DNA of 64,000 nt, taken from contig NZ_CP059209.1 of the NCBI RefSeq assembly GCF_014252075.1, positions 62,001 through 126,000 of the forward strand. Reading direction: 5' to 3'. Position numbers and translations under genes: made by a program. How positions within the stretch are numbered: position 1 is the first letter of the stretch; each line of letters begins with the position of its first letter. The notes beneath the pieces are model-generated. The model saw only the letters and a program-made list of their open reading frames with translations. It was not told the DNA's origin and did no database searches. The DNA comes from Blattabacterium cuenoti (GTDB lineage Bacteria > Bacteroidota > Bacteroidia > Flavobacteriales > Blattabacteriaceae). This document shows, in pieces, positions 27,820-37,031 of this stretch.

Positions 27820-28368
27820 ATGTTTTCAAATAAAAAAATAATTAAACATTACGCTAGAGTTTTTTTTGAATATTCTATAATGAATGACAATGATTTATTT
27901 TATCATAAGGTTAAAAAAGTATTTTCTTTATTGTATCAAAATGTAGATTTAAGTAAAATTCTTTATACTCCATTGTTAAGTTCAAATAAAAAGATAATAA
28001 TTTTCAAAAAAATTCTTTATCATTTTGACGCATCACTCTTTCAATTTGTAAAACTTTTAATCATACGAAAAAGAGAATCTCTTTTAAAAGAGATATTTTT
28101 AGAATATCTAGAAATATATAAAGAAGAAAAAAAAGGACTCATAAAATGCCTTGTTGTTTCCGCGTTTCCTTTAAATACAGATATGCAAAAAATAATTACA
28201 CATAAAATTAAAATGTTTCCTAATTATCATAAAAATAAAATTCACATAATTAACAAAATAGATCCATCTATCATTGGAGGGGTCTTGTTTCGTATAGGAT
28301 ACAAAGAATGGAATTTTAGTGTTCAAGAACAATTATTTTGCATTAAAAAATTTTTAAAAAATTTTTAA
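27820..28368 (+). CDS. atpH: ATP synthase F1 subunit delta
   Basis: Joins the F1 head to the b stalk. The opening [15 protein letters not shown] and the C-terminal segment [13 protein letters not shown] are the family signatures. The ATG at 27820 is preferred over an in-frame TTG at 27802 (MIFDVK-), because family members begin near this ATG. It is 182 residues from that start. Conservation is low, as usual for delta. Confidence 0.88.
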   Translation: MFSNKKIIKHYARVFFEYSIMNDNDLFYHKVKKVFSLLYQNVDLSKILYTPLLSSNKKIIIFKKILYHFDASLFQFVKLLIIRKRESLLKEIFLEYLEIYKEEKKGLIKCLVVSAFPLNTDMQKIITHKIKMFPNYHKNKIHIINKIDPSIIGGVLFRIGYKEWNFSVQEQLFCIKKFLKNF

Positions 28369-28385
28369 AAAAAGATTTTATTTTC

Positions 28386-29966
28386 ATGTCAGATTTAAAA
28401 TATTCTGAAATATCATCGATTCTTAAAGAACAATTATCGAATTTTCAATTCGAGTCAAAACTATTCGAATATGGGATTATCATTCAAATAGGAGATGGTG
28501 TTGCTAGGTCTTTTGGTCTAAATTCCGCTTTTTATGGAGAATTAGTGGAATTTCAGAACGGAGATAAAGGCATAGTATTGAATCTTGAAGAGGATCATGT
28601 GAGTATTGTTCTTCTCAGTCCATCAAAAAATATCAAAGAAGGAGATACAGTTAAAAGAACAAAAAAAATTTTTTCTATAAAAGTTGGAGAAGGCATGTTA
28701 GGTCGTGTTGTTGATATATTAGGAAATCCTATTGACGGAAAAGGACCTATAGAAGGAAAATTATTTGATATGCCATTGGAAAGAAAAGCTCCAGGCGTCA
28801 TTTACAGAGAACCGGTCCAAGAGCCTCTTCAAACTGGTATTAAATTCATAGATTCTATGATCCCTATAGGAAGAGGACAAAGAGAATTGATTATTGGAGA
28901 TAGACAAACGGGAAAAACAACTATAGCTATTGATACAATTATCAATCAAAAAAAATTTTTTGATAAAAATAAGAGAGTTTATTGTATTTACGTAGCTGTT
29001 AGTCAAAAAGGATCTACAATAGCTAGAGTAACCAAGACTCTACAAGAAAATGGGGCCATGCCTTATACAGTAATAGTTGCAGCTAAATCTTCTGATCCAG
29101 CTTCAATGCAGGTATTTGCTCCTTTTTCAGGAACTGCTATCGGAGAATATTTTCGTGATACTGGTCGTTCTTCTTTGGTAATATATGATGATCTGTCAAA
29201 GCAAGCTGTCTCTTATAGAGAAATTTCTTTATTATTACGACGTCCTCCAGGGAGAGAAGCATATCCAGGAGATGTTTTTTATTTACACTCTCGTCTTTTA
29301 GAACGTTCCGCTAAAATTATCACAGATCAAAAAATGGCTGAAAAAATGAATGATATTCCAGAGTCTATTCGAAAAGAGATCAAAGGTGGAGGTTCTTTAA
29401 CGGCTTTACCTATTATTGAAACTCAATCTGGAGATATATCTTCTTATATTCCGACCAATGTAATTTCCATAACAGATGGACAAATTTTTTTAGAAAAAGA
29501 TTTATTTCATTCTGGAGTTCGTCCCGCTATTAATGAAAGTATATCTGTATCTCGTGTAGGAGGATCTGCTCAAATTCAATCTATGAGAAAAATATCTGGA
29601 ACTCTAAAACTAGATCAAGCTCAATTTAGAGAATTGGAATCTTTTTCAAAATTTGGATCTGAATTAGATCCATCAACTATGGAAATTCTGAAAAAAGGAA
29701 AAATTAACATAGAAATACTAAAACAACCTCCTCATTCTCCATATGATATAGCAGATCAAATAGCTATTATTTATGTTGGAACAAAAAATCTTTTAAAAAA
29801 GATTCCTATTCATAAAATTTCAGATTTCGAAAAAGAATATCTTTTTTATTTGAAAGAAAAACATGAAGATTTATTAAATTCATTAAGAAATGGAATTCTT
29901 GATGATCAAATATCTGAAATTTTGGAAAAAATTGCTTTGGAATTAAGTAATAAATACGTATACTAA
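28386..29966 (+). CDS. atpA: ATP synthase F1 subunit alpha
   Basis: Non-catalytic nucleotide-binding subunit of 526 residues. Walker A GDRQTGKT lies at 171-178, followed by [15 protein letters not shown] and the alpha signature [17 protein letters not shown]. Length and motifs are normal. It is followed by atpG after 11 bases. atpD and atpC are not in this cluster. Confidence 0.96.
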   Translation: MSDLKYSEISSILKEQLSNFQFESKLFEYGIIIQIGDGVARSFGLNSAFYGELVEFQNGDKGIVLNLEEDHVSIVLLSPSKNIKEGDTVKRTKKIFSIKVGEGMLGRVVDILGNPIDGKGPIEGKLFDMPLERKAPGVIYREPVQEPLQTGIKFIDSMIPIGRGQRELIIGDRQTGKTTIAIDTIINQKKFFDKNKRVYCIYVAVSQKGSTIARVTKTLQENGAMPYTVIVAAKSSDPASMQVFAPFSGTAIGEYFRDTGRSSLVIYDDLSKQAVSYREISLLLRRPPGREAYPGDVFYLHSRLLERSAKIITDQKMAEKMNDIPESIRKEIKGGGSLTALPIIETQSGDISSYIPTNVISITDGQIFLEKDLFHSGVRPAINESISVSRVGGSAQIQSMRKISGTLKLDQAQFRELESFSKFGSELDPSTMEILKKGKINIEILKQPPHSPYDIADQIAIIYVGTKNLLKKIPIHKISDFEKEYLFYLKEKHEDLLNSLRNGILDDQISEILEKIALELSNKYVY

Positions 29967-29977
29967 ATTTTTTTTTT

Positions 29978-30850
29978 ATGTCTAATCCAAAAGAGATCAA
30001 AAGAAGAATATTATCTATAGAATCAGTTAGTAAAACTACGGAGGCTATGAAAATGATCTCTATTATAAAACTACGAAAAACCAAAAATTTACTGAGGAAT
30101 ATCCAAACTTATTTTGATCATATAGAATTACTTTTTTCAGATTTTTTTTTAACGGAGAAAAATAAATATTTTTTAGAAAAAGGAAAAAATAAATTATTTA
30201 TTTTATTTACTTCTAATCGTGGATTATGCGGTTCTTTTAACTCCTTAATTTTTGAAAAAATCAATTATCTTTTTCAAAAAAAAAAGTACTCACATAATAA
30301 ATGCATGTTTTTTTCGATTGGGAAAAAAGGATTCGATTTTTTAGAAAAAAGATATAACATATATGATAAGGATAACAATTGGATAGATTGGGGAGACAAT
30401 TTTACTAAAACAAATGAAAAAATTCAAATCTTAACAAAAAAATTAATTTCAAACTTCATTCAAAAAAAATTTTCTTCTATTCATTTAATATATAACAATC
30501 TTCTGAAAAAATCATTATTTCAAGAAATTGTTGTGGAAAAATTTCTTCCATTATCTATGGATTTTAGAAAAAAAAAAACAATAATTTATCCTATTTTAGA
30601 ACCTTCCCAAAAAGGAATATTTAATTATATAATTCCAAAATATTTACATGCAAAACTATTAAAAACTTTTTTAAAGTCTTCTGAATCAGAACATACAGCG
30701 CGTATGATCTCTATGCATAAAGCCACAGAAAACGCATATGACATTAAAAATGATCTAGTATTGAACTACAATAAAGAAAGACAAACTACAATTACAAAAG
30801 AAATACTTGAAATTATCAGTGGATTAGAATCTTTAAATGAAAAAAAATAA
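29978..30850 (+). CDS. atpG: ATP synthase F1 subunit gamma
   Basis: Central rotor shaft of 290 residues. N-terminal KEIKRRILSIESVSKTTEAMKMIS and the C-terminal block SESEHTARMISMHKATENA are diagnostic, with TSNRGLCGSFNS in the middle. It is the last gene of the cluster. The middle region is Lys/Phe-rich and diverged, as expected under AT bias. Confidence 0.94.
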   Translation: MSNPKEIKRRILSIESVSKTTEAMKMISIIKLRKTKNLLRNIQTYFDHIELLFSDFFLTEKNKYFLEKGKNKLFILFTSNRGLCGSFNSLIFEKINYLFQKKKYSHNKCMFFSIGKKGFDFLEKRYNIYDKDNNWIDWGDNFTKTNEKIQILTKKLISNFIQKKFSSIHLIYNNLLKKSLFQEIVVEKFLPLSMDFRKKKTIIYPILEPSQKGIFNYIIPKYLHAKLLKTFLKSSESEHTARMISMHKATENAYDIKNDLVLNYNKERQTTITKEILEIISGLESLNEKK

Positions 30851-30912
30851 TCAAATTTCCAATTGAAAAGTAAATAAATAATTCATTAAAATTAGTTTAT
30901 TTGATTTAATTA

Positions 30913-30920
30913 TACATTTG
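30913..30920 (+). promoter_or_regulatory. Candidate -7 element (TACATTTG) for trpS
   Basis: Matches TAnnTTTG and lies 16-23 bases before the trpS ATG at 30936. No well-spaced -33 box was found. Confidence 0.3.
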
Positions 30921-30935
30921 TTTACAAAAACAATT

Positions 30936-31934
30936 ATGGAAAAAATATTAACAGGAATTAGAAGTACAGGGACTCCTCATTTAGGAAATATTTTAGGTGT
31001 TATAATTCCATCTGTAGACATTGTTAATAGAAATGAAAAAAATTCTTCATTTGTATTTATAGCAGATTTACATTCTATGATTCAAATAAATAATATAAAA
31101 ACAATAAGAAATAATACTTATCAAATTGCGGCAGCTTGGTTAGCTTTTGGATTGAATACGGAGAATTGTCTTTTTTATAGACAATCAGATGTTTCAGAAG
31201 TTACGGAATTAGCTTGGTATTTCAGTTGTTTTTTTCCTTATCAAAGACTTACATTGGCACATTCATTTAAAAATGAAATCACGAAAATAGATAAAAGAAA
31301 AATTAGTATGGGTTTGTTTTCTTATCCTATTTTAATGGCTGCTGATATTTTGCTTTATAACGCTCAAATTGTCCCCGTAGGAAAAGATCAATTACAACAT
31401 ATAGAAATAGCTAGACGTATAGCCAGTTCTTTTAATAAAAAAATAGGGAAAAAATTATTTTTATTGCCTCATGCTTTTTTTCAAAAAAAAACTATGTCAG
31501 TTCCTGGAACAGATGGAAAAAAAATGAGTAAATCGAAAAAAAATTGGATTAACATTTTTTCTTCAGATGAAATTTTGAAAAGACAAATTATGAGCATTCG
31601 TACGGATAGTAAATCTTTGGAAGAAAAGAAAAATCCTGAAACAGATTATGTGATGTATTTATATAAATTGATAGCTTCTTTAGAAGAAATAGATAAAATG
31701 AAAGAAAAATATCTAAAAGGAGGATATGGATATTCTGAGGCTAAAATAGCTTTATACGAGCTTATAATTCATAAATTTTCAACAGAAAGAAAAAAATTTT
31801 TTTCTTTCATGAAAAATAAATCTTTATTAGATCATATTCTTTCCTTAGGCGCTAAAAAAGCAAAAAAGATAGCGAGTGAAAGGTTGAATGATATTAGAAA
31901 ATGTTTAGAATTCAAACCGATCAAGTTGATTTAA
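30936..31934 (+). CDS. trpS: Tryptophanyl-tRNA synthetase
   Basis: Class I synthetase, 332 residues from the ATG at 30936. An in-frame TTG at 30918 would add six residues. The HIGH-equivalent is TPHLGN in GIRSTGTPHLGNILG, and the KMSKS motif is GKKMSKSKKNWI. It is complete. It is followed by an 87-base region holding the putative grpE control elements. Confidence 0.95.
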   Translation: MEKILTGIRSTGTPHLGNILGVIIPSVDIVNRNEKNSSFVFIADLHSMIQINNIKTIRNNTYQIAAAWLAFGLNTENCLFYRQSDVSEVTELAWYFSCFFPYQRLTLAHSFKNEITKIDKRKISMGLFSYPILMAADILLYNAQIVPVGKDQLQHIEIARRIASSFNKKIGKKLFLLPHAFFQKKTMSVPGTDGKKMSKSKKNWINIFSSDEILKRQIMSIRTDSKSLEEKKNPETDYVMYLYKLIASLEEIDKMKEKYLKGGYGYSEAKIALYELIIHKFSTERKKFFSFMKNKSLLDHILSLGAKKAKKIASERLNDIRKCLEFKPIKLI

Positions 31935-31941
31935 TTAAAAA

Positions 31942-31956
31942 ATGTCATAATGACAT
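31942..31956. promoter_or_regulatory. 15-bp perfect palindrome upstream of grpE
   Basis: ATGTCAT-A-ATGACAT is a perfect 7+1+7 inverted repeat, 8 bases after the trpS stop and 12 bases before the GG of a sigma-54-like promoter. It is not the CIRCE/HrcA element. It could be a binding site for a regulator of the grpE-dnaJ operon. Confidence 0.5.
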
Positions 31957-31966
31957 AATTAAATTT

Positions 31967-31983
31967 TTGGCAAATCTTTTGCT
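31967..31983 (+). promoter_or_regulatory. Sigma-54-type -24/-12 promoter for grpE-dnaJ
   Basis: TTGGCAAATCTTTTGCT has GG and GC separated by exactly 10 bases, as in the RpoN consensus TTGGCACG-N4-TTGCW. Start of transcription would be near 31993, giving a 5' leader of about 29 bases to the grpE ATG at 32022. It lies directly downstream of the palindrome. Confidence 0.5.
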
Positions 31984-32021
31984 TTTAGTCCATAGAATTG
32001 TGTTGAAAATATTTTTATATT

Positions 32022-32570
32022 ATGGATATTAATCAAAAAAAGAATGAAAAACAGTCAGATCCATCTAACAAAGACTGTAATATAGGATCTTGTCAAGAAG
32101 AAAAAAAGGATCCGTTAAAGAAAGAAATAGAGCTTATTCAAGGAAAATTAGAAAAAGAAAAAAACAAGTTCTTACGTCTCTTTGCAGAATTTGAAAATTA
32201 TAAGAAACGTATTCAAAAAGAAAGATTTGATATTTTTAGAGCTGTTCATGAACAAATTTTTATAGATTTAATTCCTATTTTAGATGATTTTGAAAGAGGA
32301 CTTAAAGAGTTAAAAAAGTCTAAAGATGAACTTCTCGTTAAAGGAGTTTCTTTAATACAAGAAAAACTTATTAAAATTTTAAAAGAAAAAGGATTAAATA
32401 AAATAAAAATAAAAAAAGGAGATGATTTTAATACAGATTTACACGAAGCTATTTCACAAATTCCAGCTGTTACAGAAAATTTAAAAGGAAAAATCATAGA
32501 AATTATAGAAGCTGGATATATTCTTAAGGAAAAAGTCATACGACATGCTAAAGTCATAACCGGAAAATAA
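32022..32570 (+). CDS. grpE: Nucleotide exchange factor GrpE
   Basis: Releases ADP from DnaK. A charged N-terminal tail leads to a long helix (about 35-60), then the family core RLFAEFENYKKRIQKER, with DDFERGL and the C-terminal beta domain ending EKVIRHAKVITGK. It is 182 residues and complete. It is followed by dnaJ after 12 bases, so the two form a chaperone operon; dnaK is not nearby. Confidence 0.94.
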   Translation: MDINQKKNEKQSDPSNKDCNIGSCQEEKKDPLKKEIELIQGKLEKEKNKFLRLFAEFENYKKRIQKERFDIFRAVHEQIFIDLIPILDDFERGLKELKKSKDELLVKGVSLIQEKLIKILKEKGLNKIKIKKGDDFNTDLHEAISQIPAVTENLKGKIIEIIEAGYILKEKVIRHAKVITGK

Positions 32571-32582
32571 ATTTTTATCTTC

Positions 32583-33701
32583 ATGGTGAAAAAAGATTAT
32601 TACGAAGTATTAGGAGTTTCTAGAAATGCCTCTTCAAAAGAAATTAAAAAAGCTTATCGAAAATTAGCAATAAAATATCATCCAGATAAGAATTTGGATG
32701 ATAAAAAAAAAGCAGAAGAAAAATTTAAAGAAGCAGCTGAAGCTTACGAAATTTTAAGTAACCCAGAAAAAAGACAACGTTATGATAAATTTGGACATTC
32801 TGGGGTAAAAGAAAGCGGGTCTAGTTCAGGAATGAATATGGAAGATATTTTTACAAATTTTGGAGATATTTTCGCTGATGCATTTGGAGAAGGTTTTTCT
32901 AGTTTTGGATTTGGAAGATCGAATCGACATAAAACTGTTAAAGGAAGTGATTTAAGAATAAGAGTAAAACTTTCATTAGAAGAAATAGCTAATGGGGTAG
33001 AAAAAAAAGTTAAAGTAAAAAGACTTAAAGTAGCTAAAGGAATCAAATTTAAAAATTGTTCATCTTGCAATGGAACAGGTCAAATTATACGTGTGACCAA
33101 TACTATTTTAGGAAGAATGCAAACAACTTCTCAATGTCATACATGTTTAGGTACTGGAAAAAATGTTGAAAATATACCTTATGGAGCAAATAAACATGGA
33201 TTAATTAAAGAAGAAGAATTAGTGAATATTAAAATACCCGCAGGGCTTACAGAAGGAGTTCAACTTAAAGTTTCTGAAAAAGGAAATGAAGCTCCATTTG
33301 GAGGAATCCCTGGAGATTTGATTGTGTTAATTGAAGAAATTCCTCATCCTCAATTGAAAAGAGAAGGGGACAATCTCCATTATGATTTATATATCTCTTT
33401 TCCAGATGCAATATTGGGAGCTTCAAAAGAAGTTCCTACTATTAATGGAAAAGCAAGAATTAAAATAGATCCAGGTACACAATCAGGAAAAACTCTTAGA
33501 TTAAAAAATAAAGGATTACCTAATATTGAGGGACATGGACATGGAAGTTTTTTGATTCATGTTAATGTTTGGACTCCAAAGAAAGTTAATGAAGAACAAA
33601 GAAAATTTTTCGAAAAAATGAGAAAAAATGAAAATTTTCTTCCTCATCCCGGTAATTCAGAAAAGTCATTTTTTGATCGTGTAAGAGAAATGTTTTCTTA
33701 A
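32583..33701 (+). CDS. dnaJ: Chaperone DnaJ with a two-repeat zinc region
   Basis: Hsp40 co-chaperone of 372 residues. The J-domain has HPD at 33-35, followed by a Gly/Phe-rich linker (about 75-115). The zinc region contains only two CxxCxGxG repeats (CSSCNGTG near 159 and CHTCLGTG near 185) instead of four. After the second comes [14 protein letters not shown] with no Cys. C-terminal substrate-binding domains are intact. I recall flavobacterial DnaJ proteins with the same two-repeat form, so it may be ancestral. Confidence 0.93.
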   Translation: MVKKDYYEVLGVSRNASSKEIKKAYRKLAIKYHPDKNLDDKKKAEEKFKEAAEAYEILSNPEKRQRYDKFGHSGVKESGSSSGMNMEDIFTNFGDIFADAFGEGFSSFGFGRSNRHKTVKGSDLRIRVKLSLEEIANGVEKKVKVKRLKVAKGIKFKNCSSCNGTGQIIRVTNTILGRMQTTSQCHTCLGTGKNVENIPYGANKHGLIKEEELVNIKIPAGLTEGVQLKVSEKGNEAPFGGIPGDLIVLIEEIPHPQLKREGDNLHYDLYISFPDAILGASKEVPTINGKARIKIDPGTQSGKTLRLKNKGLPNIEGHGHGSFLIHVNVWTPKKVNEEQRKFFEKMRKNENFLPHPGNSEKSFFDRVREMFS

Positions 33702-33804
33702 AAAGAATTTAATGTCAAATTAAAGATTATCGTCATAAAATAGAATTTTTCCAAAAAAATTTTTATAAATTCGGTAAATCAATAACAACACATAATGAGA
33801 CATA

Positions 33805-34995
33805 ATGAAAAAGGTTAAAATAGTAGTTGGACTTTCAGGAGGGGTTGATTCAAGTGTTGCTGCATTAATTCTTAAAAAGAAAGGTTATGAAGTTATTGGT
33901 TTATTTATGCATAATTGGGAAGAAGAAGATTCCGTTTTCAATAAATGTACTACTTGGAAAGAAGATAAAATTGATGCAATGCTAGTGTCTAAACAATTAA
34001 ATATTCCTTTTCAAGTTATTGAAATGAAAAAGGAATACAAAAAATATGTTATTAATTACATGTTTAATAACTATAAATCAGGGAAAACTCCTAATCCTGA
34101 TATCTTGTGCAACAAAGAAATTAAGTTCAATATTTTCTTAAAAAAAGCCATTGATTTAGGAGCAGATTTTATTGCTACAGGCCATTATGTGAATAAAGAA
34201 AAAATTATAAAAAACAAAAAAACAATTTATCGTCTTTTAATAGGAAAAGATCTTAATAAAGATCAATCGTATTTTTTGTGTCAATTAACACAATATCAAT
34301 TGGAAAAATCCTTATTCCCATTAGGTTTGTTAACGAAAAATCAAGTTCGAAAAATAGCAGAAAAAAATGGATTACGAAATGCTTATAAAAAAGAATCACA
34401 AGGTATTTGTTTTGTAGGAAAAATTAAATTGCCAAATTTTCTAAAAAAAAAAATTATTCCAAAAAAAGGAGAAGTGGTTAATATCAATTCTGATGCTTCA
34501 GTATATAAAGAAAAAAAAAATTTTTTTTCTAAAGAAGAAGAGTTATTTTTTTTATCAAGAAAAAAAAAGTATAAAAAATCAGATGGAAAAATAATTGGAT
34601 ATCATCAAGGAGCTCATTCTTTTACTAAGGGACAACGTAAAGGAATAGCAGTAGGAGGTTACAAAGAGGCCCTTTTTGTTCTTGAAACTGATGTGAAAGA
34701 AAATATTGTTTATACTGGAATGGGGAAAAAACATCCCGGTTTGTATAAAAAATCTTTATTTATTCAGGAAGAAAACATTCATTGGATCAGGAAAGATCTT
34801 AGTCTTAACGAAGGAGAAAAAATGGATGTTTTTTGTAGAATTCGTTATAGACAACCATTACAAAAATCAAAATTATATAAAATAAAAAAAGGAATGTTCA
34901 TAGAATTTGAAATAATGCAATGTGCTATAACAGAAGGACAGTTTGCGGCTTGGTATCTTGGAAAAGAATTAGTAGGATCAGGAGTTATCTCTTAA
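33805..34995 (+). CDS. mnmA: tRNA 2-thiouridine(34) synthase MnmA
   Basis: Thiolates U34 of Lys, Glu and Gln tRNAs. The PP-loop GLSGGVDSSVAA (about 9-20), TPNPDILCNKEIKF with the first catalytic Cys, and ESQGICFVG with the second are all present. The later segment GQRKGIAVGG is typical. At 396 residues it has a slightly longer central insertion rich in Lys. It stands alone, with 103 bases before it. Confidence 0.95.
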   Translation: MKKVKIVVGLSGGVDSSVAALILKKKGYEVIGLFMHNWEEEDSVFNKCTTWKEDKIDAMLVSKQLNIPFQVIEMKKEYKKYVINYMFNNYKSGKTPNPDILCNKEIKFNIFLKKAIDLGADFIATGHYVNKEKIIKNKKTIYRLLIGKDLNKDQSYFLCQLTQYQLEKSLFPLGLLTKNQVRKIAEKNGLRNAYKKESQGICFVGKIKLPNFLKKKIIPKKGEVVNINSDASVYKEKKNFFSKEEELFFLSRKKKYKKSDGKIIGYHQGAHSFTKGQRKGIAVGGYKEALFVLETDVKENIVYTGMGKKHPGLYKKSLFIQEENIHWIRKDLSLNEGEKMDVFCRIRYRQPLQKSKLYKIKKGMFIEFEIMQCAITEGQFAAWYLGKELVGSGVIS

Positions 34996-35221
34996 ATAAG
35001 ATTATTTCATATTTACTTTGTAAAACATTGAATATTTTTTACAAATGTAAAAATTTTGTTTTTTTCAAAAAAAACCATTTTTTTTTTATTATTAATAATA
35101 ATACGTTTCAGAGAGAATTTTTGATTATAAACTTTACAATATATTCATAAATTAATCAAAAAATTATGTTATTACAAAAATAAATACATAAAAATTGCTT
35201 TTATATAATCTATTTTTTTCA

Positions 35222-35229
35222 TAATTTTG
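35222..35229 (+). promoter_or_regulatory. Candidate -7 element (TAATTTTG) for the ilv operon
   Basis: Fits TAnnTTTG. A TTG at 35195-35197 could act as the -33 box, but the 24-base spacing is longer than the usual 19-21. A start near 35236 would give a leader of about 100 bases containing the hairpin. Confidence 0.35.
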
Positions 35230-35298
35230 CAAATTATACAATTCATTTTTTGGATAGTTTGTATAAAAAATCTATTCAAATTGGGTGTTATTTTTTAT

Positions 35299-35323
35299 CC
35301 CTACTAACCGGTAGGGCTTTTTG
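35299..35323 (+). terminator. ilvD: Terminator-like hairpin before ilvD (possible attenuator)
   Basis: A 6-bp stem CCCTAC/GTAGGG with a 6-base loop (TAACCG), followed at once by CTTTTTG. It is one of the few GC-rich elements in this part of the sequence. It ends 16 bases before the ilvD ATG, so it is placed to interrupt transcription of ilvDBNCA. GGATA at 35252-35256 could pair with TATCC at 35296-35300 and disturb it. Confidence 0.45.
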
Positions 35324-35339
35324 ATTTATAAAACATCTC

Positions 35340-37025
35340 ATGAAAAAAAGAATTAACAATTTTAGCAAAATTATAACAAAAGAGCCTAATTTACCAGCAG
35401 CACATGCTATGTTGTATGCTACAGGAATGAAAGAATCCGATTTTTGTAAAGCTCAAATAGGAATAGTCAGCAATTGGTACGAGGGGAATCCTTGTAACAT
35501 GCATTTGGATAAATTGGCAAAAAAAATAAAATCATCGGTTATAACCAAAAATTTAGTAGGATTTCAATTTACTACTATTGGAGTCAGTGATGGAATCACT
35601 ATGGGAACTTCAGGGATGAGGTATTCTTTGCCTTCTAGAGAATTAATAGCGGATAGTATAGAAACAGTAGTTGATTCACATCATTATGATGGAATAATTG
35701 CTATTCCCGGATGCGACAAAAATATGCCAGGAGTTATGATTGCTTTACTTAGATTGAATCGTCCATCTATCATAGTATATGGAGGAAGTATTTCTTCAGG
35801 TTCTTATAATGGTCAAAAATTAGATATAGTTTCTTCTTTTGAAGCTCTTGGAAAAAAAAACACTTGCAAAATTACCGAAACAGAGTACAAAAATATCGTC
35901 AAAAATTCTTGTCCAGGTCCAGGAGCTTGTGGAGGAATGTATACTGCAAATACTATGGCTTCCGCTTTAGAAGGGATGGGGATGATGCTCCCTTATTCTT
36001 CTTCATCTCCTTCAACAAGTAAGAATAAACAAATAGAATGTGAAGTAGTTTCTACATACATTAAAAAACTTTTGGAAATAGGAATCAAACCGAAAGATAT
36101 AGTCACAAAATCTTCTATAGAAAATGGAGTGAAATTGGCTATGAGTTTAGGGGGGTCGACCAATTTGGTGTTACACTTTTTAGCTATTGCTAAATCTGCA
36201 AATATTAATTTTTCTTTAAAAGATTTTCAAAGGATAAGTAATCAAGTTCCTCTCATTGGAAATTTAAAACCAAGTGGAATTTTTTTAATGGAGGATATTC
36301 ATATGTGTATAGGAGGAATGCCTATTATTATAAAATATTTATTAAATGAAGGAGTATTATCAGGAGATTGTCTAACAGTTACTGGAAAAACATTATATGA
36401 AAATATGAAAAATGTTCCTAATATAACTTTTGATCAAAAAATTATTCATTCTTTAGATAATCCTATCAAAAAAAACGGACATATCAGAATTTTATATGGA
36501 AATCTTTCTCCGGAAGGATCTGTAGCTAAAATAACTGGAAAAGAAGGAACTATTTTTCGTGGAAAAGCTAATGTTTTTAATTCAGAAAAAGAAGCCAATC
36601 AAGCAATTTTAAATAATCAAATTTTGCCTGGAGTTGTAATCGTCATCAGATATGTAGGGCCAAAAGGCGGTCCTGGAATGCCAGAAATGTTAAAACCAAC
36701 GTCTTATATTATGGGATCAGGACTAGGAAAAAAAGTAGCCCTTATTACAGATGGAAGATTTTCAGGAGGGTCACACGGTTTTGTAGTAGGGCATATTACT
36801 CCAGAAGCACAATCTGGTGGGTTGATAGCTTTGGTTCAAAATGGAGATTTTATTAAAATAGATGCGGAAAATAATATCATTACTCTTGAAGTGGAAAATG
36901 ACGAGATCCAAAGAAGAAAAGAATCATGGACCCCTCCTTCATTGAAAGTAAAAAAAGGATATTTATACAAGTATACAAAAATAGTGGCTCCAGCTTCTGA
37001 AGGGTGCATTACAGATCAATTTTAA
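35340..37025 (+). CDS. ilvD: Dihydroxy-acid dehydratase
   Basis: Fe-S dehydratase making the 2-keto acids of isoleucine and valine. Motifs CDKNMPGVMIA, SCPGPGACGGMYTANTM and the late GRFSGGSHGFVVGHITPEA are intact, with the cluster Cys residues in place. It is 561 residues, normal length. First gene of ilvD-ilvB-ilvN-ilvC-ilvA, 6 bases before ilvB. Confidence 0.96.
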   Translation: MKKRINNFSKIITKEPNLPAAHAMLYATGMKESDFCKAQIGIVSNWYEGNPCNMHLDKLAKKIKSSVITKNLVGFQFTTIGVSDGITMGTSGMRYSLPSRELIADSIETVVDSHHYDGIIAIPGCDKNMPGVMIALLRLNRPSIIVYGGSISSGSYNGQKLDIVSSFEALGKKNTCKITETEYKNIVKNSCPGPGACGGMYTANTMASALEGMGMMLPYSSSSPSTSKNKQIECEVVSTYIKKLLEIGIKPKDIVTKSSIENGVKLAMSLGGSTNLVLHFLAIAKSANINFSLKDFQRISNQVPLIGNLKPSGIFLMEDIHMCIGGMPIIIKYLLNEGVLSGDCLTVTGKTLYENMKNVPNITFDQKIIHSLDNPIKKNGHIRILYGNLSPEGSVAKITGKEGTIFRGKANVFNSEKEANQAILNNQILPGVVIVIRYVGPKGGPGMPEMLKPTSYIMGSGLGKKVALITDGRFSGGSHGFVVGHITPEAQSGGLIALVQNGDFIKIDAENNIITLEVENDEIQRRKESWTPPSLKVKKGYLYKYTKIVAPASEGCITDQF

Positions 37026-37031
37026 TTATAT

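Larger units (their letters stand above)
34996..35339. other. Longest non-coding stretch: mnmA to ilvD
   Basis: 344 bases of extremely AT-rich DNA with no credible gene. It holds a possible TAnnTTTG -7 element (35222-35229), a possible 24-codon TTG-started leader frame (35250-35324) and a hairpin with T-run (35299-35323) just before ilvD. The first 150 bases show only A/T homopolymer tracts. Confidence 0.6.

Noticed and set aside
31976..32000. TTTTG...TAGAATTG as a sigma-A promoter for grpE
   Set aside because: Spacing is only 11 bases and the -7 has a mismatch; the sigma-54 reading fits better.
33713..33740. TGTCA/GTCAT bases between dnaJ and mnmA as another palindrome
   Set aside because: The half sites are too far apart and not complementary.
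34920..35150. 76-codon plus-strand frame after mnmA
   Set aside because: It begins inside mnmA in another frame and continues into homopolymer-rich spacer; composition is Phe/Asn/Lys noise with no family resemblance.
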